A stretch of DNA of 64,000 bases from Prorocentrum cordatum (taxonomy: Eukaryota > Sar > Dinophyceae > Prorocentrales > Prorocentraceae). Below the pieces are notes generated by a model that saw nothing but the letters and a program-made list of their open reading frames with translations, did not search any database and was not told the origin of the DNA. Of the stretch, positions 54,908-63,990 are shown in pieces. The position numbers and the translations under genes are program-made. The stretch covers positions 33,704 through 97,703 of the forward strand of contig CAUYUJ010001732.1 in NCBI GenBank assembly GCA_963575745.1. The letters are read 5' to 3'. Numbering within the stretch: the stretch's first letter is position 1; every line of letters starts with the position of its first letter.

Positions 54908-55110
54908 TGTTGCGATCTTTTCATCGCAAGTCGCATGCATCAATATGCAACACTCCTTTCTGTTGCGAACTACCGTCGCACTTCGTATGCATCAATCTGC
55001 ACCTACAGGTCCTTCTGATGCGACGTCGTATCATGCCATATGCATCGATATGCAACGTGCACTTCTGTTGTGATCTACCGCCTCGCTGCATTCAGATGCA
55101 TCATGCAGCT
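54908..55110 (+). repeat. Four 50-55-bp tandem repeats before the transposase
   Basis: Units begin TGTTGCGATC (54908), TGTTGCGAAC (54961), TGATGCGACG (55016) and TGTTGTGATC (55066). Each carries ATGCATCRATATGCA or a variant. They are diverged and lie directly upstream of the transposase gene. Confidence 0.8.
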
Positions 55111-55168
55111 TGCCCCTACCATAACGCGACGCATGCATCCTATGATGCGCATTGGCATCGTTATCGAG

Positions 55169-55190
55169 TCTGTAGCCATTTGGGCTGAAA
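55169..55190 (+). promoter_or_regulatory. DinoSL relic directly upstream of the transposase
   Basis: 18 of 22 positions match the dinoflagellate spliced leader without gaps; the core is TGTAGCCATTTGGGCTGAAA. It ends two bases before the ATG at 55193. This is the best of the relics. Relict leaders in genomic DNA are known to arise when trans-spliced mRNAs are copied back into the genome. Confidence 0.7.
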
Positions 55191-55192
55191 CC

Positions 55193-57274
55193 ATGGCCGC
55201 GTCCGCCGCCAGGAAACGCAAGGCGGATGAGGCGCTGGTGGAGCTCCACAGGGGCTCATACCTGTCACAGCGTGCTCTGTCGGGTGTCCTAAACTATGTG
55301 CGAGACCATGGGTTGCCCGACAATATTTCACGGAGCTCACAATGCAGGGCAAACGAAAACATCATTGCCAAAGAGCCGAACGCATATGGGAACGTCTTGC
55401 GTTGCATAGACACGCCTTTAGTCAGTGGTAGAACTTTCGAGAACTGGGTGTGCTGTCCTGGGCCATTTTTGTATTCCTGCTGCAAGGCTGGCGCTCCAGT
55501 CAGGGAGATGTTTCGCCGCTCACTTCAGGAGCGCCCATGCAGCTTGGCGTCGCCGTGGCACATCATTTTATATTTCGATGGTATTTCACCGCGAGACCCC
55601 CTGGCGAAGGGGAAAGATTATCGGGGGGGTGATGCTGTTTACTGGTCGTTCGCTGAGTTCGACGAGTCCTTGGGTAACGAAGATGCGTGGTTCACGCTTA
55701 GCACTGCGCGGTGCGCAAAAATAAAAAGCATCCCAGGTGGCATCGGGCAGTGCATCAAGATGACCCTCAAAGGAGTTTTTTTTAATTCTGCTGGTGGTTT
55801 CAATTTTGAGACGAGCGGTGTTACATTAGACGTGTCAGAGAACGGCGACGCAACGTCGCACGCGACGATCGTCGCGAAGCTGTCGTGCGTCATAGGGGAC
55901 GAAGAGGCATTGCGGGAACTACACATGAACAAAGGGCACGCTGGTTCCAAACCCTGTGCGTTATGTCGCAACGTCTTGAATAGAAAGGTTGATTATTTGA
56001 CATATGGTGTATCTGGTTTCTTTGTGACAGACGCGTGCTTGGATGCGTCAAAGATACGCAGAAACGATGACGCGACAATCATCGCGATCCTGGAACGACT
56101 TCGACCCGATTGGGATAAATATCAGCGGGGGGAGTTTTCAGAGGGGCAGTTCACGACCATCACACAGCACAAAGGATGGAACTTCCACCCCGAACACATA
56201 GCGCTGGACCCAGGTTTGCGATATCTCCCTGCGTCATTCATTTGCTTTGACTGGATGCATATTTATTTTGTGTCTGGTATATTCGACAGAGAAGTAAAAG
56301 TACTTTTAGGGCATGCGCAGTTCAAGTGTTTGTGTGATGCAATGGAGTTGCATGAGTATTTCATGAAGTGGACGTGGCCGAGTAAACACCACTCAGCCGC
56401 AACTGTATGGGAGACTGGTGAGCTCCAAGCAAGTGCCTCAGAAGAGATCTCTGCGTTGCCTGTTTTGTGCAGGTATATTCGGCAAGTAATTGCCATGCAT
56501 CCTTCATCGGATCAAGTGGCCCCCCAGATCGCAAGTATGCTGGCATTGCAATATGCCGTTGACATAATCATCACGGCGGCGCGGCGGCTTCCAGTCACGA
56601 CCGCGCAGATAGAGTCAGCGATAGTGAAACATCTTCGGTGCCATCAGGACGCATATGGTGAAAGCTATTGGGTGTATAAGCACCATATGGCAACACATTT
56701 GCCTGAAATGTTTGAAAAACATGGGTCGCTCAGTTGCTTTGTCCAGGAACGCAAGCACAAAAACGTAAAACGTTTCGCCAAAGACCACATGTGCAAGAAG
56801 TGGCCAGAGAAGGCTCTCATGGTCCAACTCACTGCGCAGCACGCGCACGATTTAAAGACCATGCGTGTTTCACCTGGCTTAGTCGACCCAACGAAAGCAA
56901 CGCAGAAGCTGCTGAATGCGTTGAAACGCATGTGCCCTGGGACGCAGACAGCCGTCTCCAGCATCGAAGCCATGACAGATTTCGGCCGCATCAAGCGCGG
57001 TGATATCGTACTTCTGGGGTCGGGCGGGATGCATGCGGCAATGCAAGTGTGGTTTCACGTGAAATGCGACGATGGCGAGTCGCAGGTGCTTGTCCAGCAG
57101 CTTGCAACTAAGCATGTGAACGCCGCTGAAGGTTTTTCCAGACACATCTTTTTAGATGATACAGACCCTGTTCTGATGCCTCTGACCTCTCTGAAAGCTC
57201 CTGTGATTTACAGGAAAATAGAGAACGACATCACGTGCATTTGGCCAGTAGAATACAAATCGCGATGTTGCTAA
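55193..57274 (+). CDS. DDE-type transposase (CMC/Plavaka-like layout)
   Basis: 693 residues from ATG 55193 (AAACCATGG context). Motifs in order: IILYFDGISP with Asp129, the zinc-like pair KPCALC (Cys255, Cys258), FICFDWMHIYFVSG with Asp353, and HLPEMFEKHGSLSCFVQERK with Glu519 in an ERKHK box. Asp-Asp-Glu with a Cys pair after the first Asp and D-W-M-H at the second is the layout of large CACTA/Plavaka-type transposases. It should cut and join the element ends as a metal-dependent enzyme in the nucleus. It lies about 245 bp from the right TIR and reads outward. The frame is intact, so the element may be recently active. The exact family needs profile searches. Confidence 0.75.
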   Translation: MAASAARKRKADEALVELHRGSYLSQRALSGVLNYVRDHGLPDNISRSSQCRANENIIAKEPNAYGNVLRCIDTPLVSGRTFENWVCCPGPFLYSCCKAGAPVREMFRRSLQERPCSLASPWHIILYFDGISPRDPLAKGKDYRGGDAVYWSFAEFDESLGNEDAWFTLSTARCAKIKSIPGGIGQCIKMTLKGVFFNSAGGFNFETSGVTLDVSENGDATSHATIVAKLSCVIGDEEALRELHMNKGHAGSKPCALCRNVLNRKVDYLTYGVSGFFVTDACLDASKIRRNDDATIIAILERLRPDWDKYQRGEFSEGQFTTITQHKGWNFHPEHIALDPGLRYLPASFICFDWMHIYFVSGIFDREVKVLLGHAQFKCLCDAMELHEYFMKWTWPSKHHSAATVWETGELQASASEEISALPVLCRYIRQVIAMHPSSDQVAPQIASMLALQYAVDIIITAARRLPVTTAQIESAIVKHLRCHQDAYGESYWVYKHHMATHLPEMFEKHGSLSCFVQERKHKNVKRFAKDHMCKKWPEKALMVQLTAQHAHDLKTMRVSPGLVDPTKATQKLLNALKRMCPGTQTAVSSIEAMTDFGRIKRGDIVLLGSGGMHAAMQVWFHVKCDDGESQVLVQQLATKHVNAAEGFSRHIFLDDTDPVLMPLTSLKAPVIYRKIENDITCIWPVEYKSRCC

Positions 57275-57483
57275 CATGATGCGCTGCGGACCGTCGCGTT
57301 TGCCCCAGGAAGATAAAAACATCTGAAGGCCCCTGAGCAGATCCAAATCGACGAAGCGCCCAATCATGATGCCCCAATTTCCAACTACATGAGATGCAAA
57401 ATCATAACATAAACATTTAAAAAAACAGCTTCAAACTGGCCAAACCTAACTAGCTATAACTCCGTTAATAACAATTAGAAGTT
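57275..57483. other. Right subterminal region
   Basis: AT-rich DNA with words TAACTAGCTATAACTCCGTT and ATAACAATTAGAAG that mirror the left subterminal set in reverse orientation. Confidence 0.55.
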
Positions 57484-57518
57484 CCGCTAACTGTTACTAA
57501 CTACGCAGGGCCTTCAGG
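57484..57518 (-). repeat. Right terminal inverted repeat
   Basis: AGGGCCTTCAGG is the exact reverse complement of the left end; GCTAACTGTTACTAAC pairs imperfectly with the next part of the left TIR. Confidence 0.85.
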
Positions 57519-57520
57519 TA
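57519..57520. other. Target-site duplication TA (right)
   Basis: TA after the right TIR, followed in register by GCTGGCCGC of the host repeat. Confidence 0.7.
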
Positions 57521-57640
57521 GCTGGCCGCTTGTCGCGCGAGCTTGCGCGTGCCGGCGCGGCCGCAGCGATGCGCATGCCAGCGCCAAGCAGTCATCGCAA
57601 TCGCCGCCGCATGGGTTTTGCAAGCAATCTACCGCCCACC
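57521..57640 (+). repeat. CGCGCG-rich family, right half of the split copy
   Basis: GCTTGCGCGTGCCGGCGCGG, GCAGTCATCGCAATCGCCGC and GGGTTTTGCAA follow in the order seen in intact copies after the AGACTAG point. Confidence 0.85.
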
Positions 57641-57941
57641 CACCCGCCCGGTTTGATCGGTGCCCGGTGGCGTGTGTATGTGCAATGTGCATATGATTTT
57701 GCCCTTCGTTCATTTTAGATAGGAGTTCTGATCGCCCATGCCAGGCTGTGGTTTGCCCCCCGCCCTCATCTTTGTCAAATAGTGCGACGCGCGCGCGCCC
57801 GCTTCTCAAACATCACATGCCCACGCACCCATACACGACAAATTTGACAAAGCCCACGCGCGCGCATCGTCGCGCGCGCGTGCCGTAATCCTTTAAAGGA
57901 TGTCGCAATGATGTCAAAATCGAGTACCCCGACACGCACAC

Positions 57942-57973
<32 letters not shown>

Positions 57974-58690
57974 GTTTCACTTCTTGTTTTGCAGCATGGT
58001 CTTTCAAAAGAGTGAGCACGCGCGATATTGACACCTCTGGAAAGCCATGGCCTTACAAAGATTTCCTTCGGATGCGACCAGACGGGTTTCGCGCGCGTGT
58101 GTCGGAATCGTTCGACGGGCCCTTAAGGGCGTGCTGGGCGGGGAGGGAGTGCACGATCCTTGGCAATTAACGCAATGCGGGCCATTCGCGCGCGTCGGTC
58201 GCTCGCGCATGTCAGATTCCCTTCAAAATGTTCATGGCCGACACCTGGACACCATCATCGTCTTCGGCGTGATCAGCGTCGTCGCCGTCGTCATCGCCAT
58301 CGTCTTCACCAGCCTCGCCATCGTCGGCGACGTTATCATCGCGCCAGCCGTTGTCGACGTCGCAGTGATACCACGCCCGCCCTGGTCACCGACTCGCACT
58401 GAAGTGCCCGCGCGTCAGTACGGCTTGCGAAACGCGGTGGGAGGTGCCCAGCGGTCACGCCACTGGCAGATTTGCGCGCGAGCCTGCGCGCGCCGGCGCG
58501 GCCGCAACGATGCGACAGCAAACGCCCAGCGGTCATCGCAATCACGGTCGCATGGGTTTTGCGAACGAAAGCGCGGGCGGGTGGGTGGGATGATTGCGCG
58601 AGCAGCGGAGTTGACTACGCCAAGTTCGTCAGGGGGAATTGCACCACGTGTACTGCACCACGTAATTTTGGTAGACACGTGTTGTTTGGG
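57641..58690 (+). repeat. CGCGCG-rich family, further copy
   Basis: A complete diverged copy including GATGCGACCAGACGGGTTTC, GTCATCGCAATCACGGTCGC and GAGCAGCGGAGTTGACTAC, with a (TA)n run at 57944-57972. Confidence 0.8.
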
Positions 58691-59104
58691 GCCTAAGTTG
58701 ATTACTATTGAAAGGAACTGTTTCCCATCCGTGTACGAGTCGGAAGTTGTTGGGACGATTTCGCGCGGTTTGTCAGCATATCACATCTGAAGACACCCAT
58801 GTTCCCATCCATGTAAGTGTTGGACATATTTGCGATGTGATTGCGCGGCGAATGCGCGCAGCGCGCAGGCAAGAACCACATGTTGACATGTCCTTTCCAT
58901 TCGTGCAATGACTGGGAAGGTCCAGCTTCGGGGTCACGATTACACGCGGGAAAAGTCTCAGGCGAAACACCTGTCCCGCCCTACCGACACGTCCGGTGGT
59001 CAGACGAGGAGGGGTTTATAAATATTAACAGTGGAGGAACAGAGGGATATATAAATATGAAGAGGAAAGGGAGGGAGGACGAGAAGGACGAGGACGAGAT
59101 GGAT
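58691..59104. repeat. Short duplicated segment and unassigned DNA
   Basis: Two similar segments of 70-85 bp begin TCCCATCC (near 58725 and 58803), each with a GATTTCGCGCGG/GATTGCGCGGCG end. The rest is unassigned. Confidence 0.45.
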
Positions 59105-59144
59105 GGGGGAACATTATATATATATATATATATATATTGATATA

Positions 59145-59185
<41 letters not shown>

Positions 59186-59210
59186 TGGTGATATATATAT
59201 ATACACACAC
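59105..59210. repeat. (TA)n microsatellite
   Basis: Almost pure TA dinucleotides with single T or A slips and a final (CA)4. Confidence 0.95.
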
Positions 59211-59229
59211 ATAACGGCGCACCGGGTCC

Positions 59230-59870
59230 GGGGGCCCGGGGCCGGGACCTCGACCACAAATGTGGGCCCCGGGGGGCCCGGAGGCTCGTCGGGGCTTGCC
59301 AGACGCCTCCCCGGTCAGACAAGACGGCCCAAGAAGCGCCCAAGACGGCCCTAGAAACTTCCAAGAGGGCTCCAAGATGCTGAAGATGGCCTCCAGACGT
59401 CCAAGGACGCCCCCAAGAGGCCCCAAGAAGCCTCCAACATGCGTCCCAAGAGGGCCCCTAGACGCAAAACTTGGCCCATTCCCTTCGTAAAACGTACATT
59501 TTCAACAAAGTTGTCTTTTGGGCTTTCCGACGTTACAGGACGGCCCAAGAGGCGCCCAAGACCGCCCCAAGACGGCCCAAGCAGCTTCCAAGAGGGCCCC
59601 AGGACAGCCCAAGAGGGCCCCAAGACGGCCCAAGAGGCGCCCAAGATGGCCCAAGAGGGCCCCAAGACGGGCCCAAGAGGGGGCCCAGAGGGGGACCACG
59701 AACCGCAAGCTCGAGCCTTCCACCCCAAGAGGCCCAAAGGAGGCCCCGAGAAGCCCCAAATCGGCTCCAAAATGCTTCGAACCTGCTTCCAGGAGGCCCC
59801 CGACAGGTTCAGAGGCCCCCGAGAAGCTACGTCAAACTCCCAGCGAGCGGCCGGGCGAGGCCCCCCAAAA
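59230..59870 (-). repeat. G-rich dispersed repeat, copy 3 (reverse)
   Basis: CCCAAGAGGCGCCCAAGA units in the same orientation as 14736-15290. A diverged core (CGTACATTTTCAACAAAG) lies at 59491-59510. Confidence 0.7.
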
Positions 59871-59979
59871 AATCCCAAGGGGGTTCCAGTATTTGTATCC
59901 TTCAGCGCTCTCTGGCCTTCTTCCCCTTGCCCCCTTCCCTGCGACTTTCGTTGACTCAAGCTCGCCTCCTCTCCATTTC

Positions 59980-60116
59980 CTCTCTCTGCCTCTCTCTCTC
60001 TCTCGCTCTGTTTTTTTTTTGTTTTTTTTTTTTTTGTTTCTCCCTCTCTCTCTCACTCCATCTCTCTCTCTCTCTCTCCTTCGCTCTCTGTCTGTCTGTC
60101 TCTCTCTCCCTCTCTT

Positions 60117-60153
<37 letters not shown>

Positions 60154-60160
60154 TCCTTTC
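59980..60160. repeat. (TC)n microsatellite with T-runs
   Basis: CTCTCTCT dinucleotides with two long T-runs at 60010-60035. Confidence 0.95.
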
Positions 60161-60483
60161 AGATTCCGTGTCCTTGCGACCTTTTGCAGTCCCCGACGTC
60201 GCCACGGCTGGATCCGCTCGAGCGTGTCTTGTGATGTGCGGCGGTGCGAAGCCCGTCCCACTGATCAAGGCACAAGTACAAAATGACGGGTCCATCATTT
60301 CTTAAGTACTATCAGAGGCATCCGTAAGTATCCTGAGGGGCCCCGCGACTTCCGCCGGAGACTCTGACTACAGAAACTCCCTTCGTATTCCGGCCAGAAG
60401 CATCCAGAAACGATGTACATTAGCCCTGGCGGGGGGAATGATTGCGATGGTGATGTTCATGATGACGACGGTGACGATCCTAG
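60161..60483. other. Unassigned
   Basis: Balanced sequence, no gene supported. Confidence 0.3.
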
Positions 60484-60523
60484 CTAGAACCTAAGCCCGC
60501 GCGAAGCGCGCGCGTGGTTCTAG
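60484..60523. other. Perfect-stem hairpin
   Basis: CTAGAACC and GGTTCTAG pair perfectly and enclose GCGCGAAGCGCGC, itself a stem with a GAAG loop. A (TA)n run follows immediately. Confidence 0.7.
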
Positions 60524-60650
60524 TATATATATATATATATACATACACATGTAGAGGGAGAGAGAAAGAGAGAGAGAGAGAGAAGAGACAAAGAGAGAGA
60601 GAGACAGAGAGAGAAAGCAAACAAAGCAAAACAAAATAAAAAAGAGAGAG
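60524..60650. repeat. TA then (GA)n microsatellite
   Basis: (TA)8 followed by GAGAGA dinucleotides with A-rich interruptions. Confidence 0.95.
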
Positions 60651-60739
60651 AGAGGCCGAGGCCCAGGGTTGTGGGGGGACGGAGCAGGGCTGGCTGACAG
60701 GTGGAGAGAGGAAGAATAAGGAGAGGGAGGGTGGAGGGG

Positions 60740-61390
60740 TTCAAGGACCCAAGGACTCGCGAAGGCTCATCGCCAGCCTAGACAGCAGCACATGATAAGT
60801 GCCAAGCGCGACGCATGACAACGGCGCAGCGAAGCAACAACAACGAGAGATGGGCTGGGAGACCCCTGCTCACCCCGGCAAGCCTCGGCCCGCCTGCCCG
60901 TCGTCGCCCCCGCCCGCTTGGAAGCACCTGCACAGGCCAGCCGCGGGCAGCGAGCGGCGGAGGCCGCGCCTGGCACGAGCCTGCTCCCGGCGGTGCCTGC
61001 TGTGGCCTGGAGCAGCTCGGGCCTCGCTCCTGGCGCTGCCGGATCGCCTGGACGCCTCCAGAGCCCTCGATGCCCTCCGAGTCGGAGTCAACCGCCCCCA
61101 TGGGCCCAGAGGAGGAAGCCAAATTGGGCTCCAACACCGGGGACATCTCAGGGACAAGCGCTTGGGTCGATCAGAGCGGGTACGTACCCCTGGGCCTCGA
61201 ACGCTAATTGAAACTAGCAACGTCCTGCACAAGATCATGATCCACGGTGCTGCAGTCAGCACATAGGGTCGAGGGCCTGAAAAAGGCCGTCAGCTCGTCA
61301 GGAAGGCTACTGGAATCCACATGATCTGGATCAGACACTAGCCAGTACTCACAAGACAAAGGCCGAGACATACCGAGCCATCGCAGCACA
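60740..61390. other. Possible exons, unrecognised
   Basis: A plus-strand frame ending at 61204-61207 reads PPEPSMPSESESTAPMGPEE and EEAKLGSNTGDISGTSAWVD, which looks more protein-like than its surroundings. On the minus strand 61389-61204 reads LSCEYWLVSDPDHVDSSSLP and ADCSTVDHDLVQD, also protein-like. Neither has a recognised family and they cannot both be read without choosing a strand. Confidence 0.3.
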
Positions 61391-61690
61391 GGATGTCAGG
61401 AGGAGCGGCGAAGGAGGGAAGATGGAGGGAGGAGGCGGGGGGGCGGACGTGGGAGGGTTCAGGCAGGGAGGAGGGAGGAAGAGGAGGAGGATGAGGAGGA
61501 GGATGAGGAGGAGGAGGATGAGGAGGAGGACGGGAGGAGGAGGAAGGAAGAAGGAGGAGGATGAGGAGGAGGCGGAGCAGGAGGCAGGAGGATGAGGAGG
61601 AAGGGCAAGGGGAACGCAGAAGGAAGGAAGGACGGCAGTAAGGAAATGAGGCAGGAGGGAAGGAGGGAGGTAGGGAGGGCGCAGGGGGAG
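61391..61690. repeat. GGA/GGAT purine tract
   Basis: GAGGAGGATGAGGAGG type, about 250 bp. Confidence 0.92.
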
Positions 61691-62468
61691 GATGATGTTG
61701 GGGAGGCAGAAACTCCGATCACTACCGCGGTCTGGGCCGTCCTGGGGCGGGGTGGACCTCGCCGCTCTGGGTGGCCTTAACAGTGACGTGAGGAGCGTGG
61801 GTATGATCGTTGCACTTGTCGTGGCATGTGTGCTCACTCTGGCTCACCATCTACATGGCTAACGACCGAGCTGGATCATTTCGCCCATGTTTGAGCTGTC
61901 GAGTTTGGGGCTGGCAGCTGGACCGCTGACCGAAAACTAGATCGCCCAAACTTCGGAGTTTAAACAGCAACTACCCGATATGCACATTGAACACTAGTCG
62001 TCCATCCTCCCGCACCCTTTCCCCTTCCTCCTTCCTGTGCCGTCACGCCTCCCCCGTCGTCTTCCCTCCGTCGTCTGTCCTCCCTCTTATTTGCGGCATC
62101 CACGCCCACGACCGCGACCACCAAACGGATTGTTGCGACCACAGCCGCGTACATCCCGACGACCACGACGACGGCGACGACCACGACGGCCACGACGACC
62201 ACAGCCGCCTCCAGCGTGCGAATCAGGACGGGGGATGTTGCCGAGGTATCCGACGTCATGGCGTGTGTGTGGTGTGCCCCCCCACGGATCTCGATCCCAT
62301 CTCTGGTGCCAGGTTTTCATGTTGGCTAGCTCTTGATGACCCCAGAGCCTGAAACGGGCTTCAGAGCACCAGACTTGGATCAAACATTGACTCTGACTGT
62401 CTTTCCCCAAGCAGCCACTGCAATAGGGGCCCTCTTGGTACTATCAGAACCGGCTTCTGGGGTTCAGA
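61691..62468. other. Unassigned, with a CGACGACC run
   Basis: 62130-62215 is a CGACGACCACGACGG-type repeat. On the minus strand the area reads as a Gly/Arg-rich stretch, which may be composition only. No gene is called. Confidence 0.35.
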
Positions 62469-63215
62469 ATGCGAGAAATGTGCCGCCCGCATGCCGAGCC
62501 GTGCCGTGCTCGCGTTGTAGAGTGCGAGAATGTGCCGCCCGCGTGCCCGCGCGCCGTGCCTCAAGCAGTGGCGAAGCGTCCTGGCGTGCCTATAGCCCTA
62601 CCAAGTAGTGTTCTAAGAACCTTGTGTGGTTCCCGCGAATTGTTCTTAGATCATTTCTGGTTGGGACTGTCTTGTTTTCACACATCGGGTTAATGTTCGA
62701 AGATAAGTGCTTTTGTTATTCGAATATTTTGGGGTTCTAAGAACATTTCGTGGTAGGACTATAGGAATGCCGGGACCGTCGGTCCCTGCTCAAGTGCCGC
62801 TCACGCAATCTGGATCGCGAAAACTGTGCCGGCCGCGTGCTGTGCCGTGCCGTGCGCGCGTCCAGTGGCGTGCCTGCGTGCCGTGTCCACGTCCACGGTG
62901 TGCCGTGCTCGCGTGCCGGGCCGCGCCCACGTTGCAGGATGCGAGCACCGTGCCGTGCCTGCGTGCCGTGCCGTGCCCACCGCGCCGCGCCGTGCCCGCG
63001 TTCTGGAATGCGAGGCGTGCCGTGCCCGCATGGCAGAATGCAGCGCAGACGTCCTGCCCGCGTGCCGTGCCGTGCCCGCCGTGCCGTGCCGTGCCCGCGC
63101 TTTCGAGTGCGACAAGTGTGCCGAGCACGTGCCGTGCCGTGCCGTACACGCGTGGTGTGCCGTGCCCGCGCACCGTGCCGTGCCCGCGCATTTCGATGTC
63201 GATTCACGTGTGTCG
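62469..63215. repeat. CGTGCCGTGCC array with embedded longer units
   Basis: Repeats of CGTGCCGTGCCCGC with islands such as TTCTGGAATGCGAGGC and TTTCGAGTGCGACAAGTGTG. The array is interrupted by a MITE-like insert at 62593-62761. Confidence 0.85.
62593..62761. mobile_element. MITE-like element with about 30-bp TIRs
   Basis: Left end TAGCCCTACCAAGTAGTGTT continues to TCTAAGAACC; the right end in reverse complement reads TAGTCCTACCACGAAATGTT and TCTTAGAACC. That is 24-25 matches in 30. A TA sits outside both ends. The AT-rich inner part has a second copy of the right-end sequence near 62650-62682. It has no ORF, so a transposase from elsewhere would be needed. Confidence 0.65.
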
Positions 63216-63790
63216 TTTTATGCAGCTTTGGTCTTTAGGGTCTCCACGCCGGTGTAATTTTCGCGACGTCGGACGTCTGCTGGTTTTGTAAGTAAGCGAG
63301 GCAAAGGAGGAGCCCCCACAAGCCCGCCCACGCAAGGAGGAGCCTCCCCACGCCTTCGTGGATTGCGACCTGGCCAGCTTTCGTTAGTCGACGCATGCCT
63401 CTCTTCTGGGCCGACCGGGTTTCGTTCTTGACCCCATGCCTGCGTACAGCCCTCCTGCCTTCCAAGAAGCCTTCGCGGAAGCCTCCAGGCCCTTCGAAGA
63501 AGCCCCCCTTGCCTTGTCAGAAGACCGCCCCCTCGCTCCGCCCCCGTCCCGGGGCCCATCCTGGCCAGTTCTCCCAGCTGCGTTCCGCCGTGGCGACGAC
63601 GACGCCCTGGGAGGCGCAGCAAGAGTGAGAAGTGTCGGTGTTCCGGGAGGACCGCCCCCTCGTGCGTCCCGCCAGCCCTGGGCCGAGCCGTGTCTTCTCT
63701 CTGGCTCCGGGCGCGCGCGGCGAGGACCCTGCGGGCTTCTGCAGCGACGGCAAGGAGGAGACGTTTGACGACCTGCGCGGCAAGGACGCC
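63216..63790 (+). other. Possible coding region with a duplicated segment
   Basis: The frame from 63436 reads MPAYSPPAFQEAFAEASRPF and EDRPLAPPPSRGPSWPVLPA. A related segment (REDRPLVRPASPGPSRVFSL) lies about 127 bp later in another frame. It may be an exon duplication in a Pro-rich protein. The family is not recognised. Confidence 0.3.
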
Positions 63791-63990
63791 CGCGGGAGAG
63801 GGAGGGAGGAGGAGGAGGAGGAGGAGGAGGAGGAGGAGGAGGAATAGGAGGAGGAATAGGAGGAGGAGGAGGCGGAGGCGGAGGCGGAGGCGGAGGCGGA
63901 GGCGGAGGCGGATGAGGAGGAGGAGGAGGAGGAGGAGGAGGAGGAGGAGGGGGAGGAGGGGAGGGGGAGGGGGAGGGGGGGGGGAGGGGG
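63791..63990. repeat. (GGA)n/(GGC GGA)n tract
   Basis: Purine tract at the right end of the window: GAGGAGG, GGCGGA and GGGAGGGG sub-blocks. Confidence 0.95.

Larger units (their letters stand above)
39035..57518. mobile_element. 18.5-kb cargo-carrying TIR DNA transposon
   Basis: Bounded by CCTGAAGGCCCT and its exact reverse complement, with TA on both sides. Host repeat sequence ends at 39034 and continues at 57519 in register. Inside are a DDE transposase candidate near the right end and at least eight other genes or ORFs, plus arrays of tandem and palindromic repeats. Two-bp TA duplications are known for Tc1/mariner and for Mirage-type members of the CMC group; the transposase resembles CMC-like proteins in motif layout. 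The size is unusual for a cut-and-paste element and comparable to cargo-bearing giant transposons. Codon use and AT content of its coding parts differ clearly from the flanks. Confidence 0.85.

Noticed and set aside
39035-57518. Polinton/Maverick or integrated virus
   Set aside because: No protein-primed polymerase, integrase, packaging ATPase, protease or capsid-like ORF is visible, and the duplication is TA, not 6 bp.
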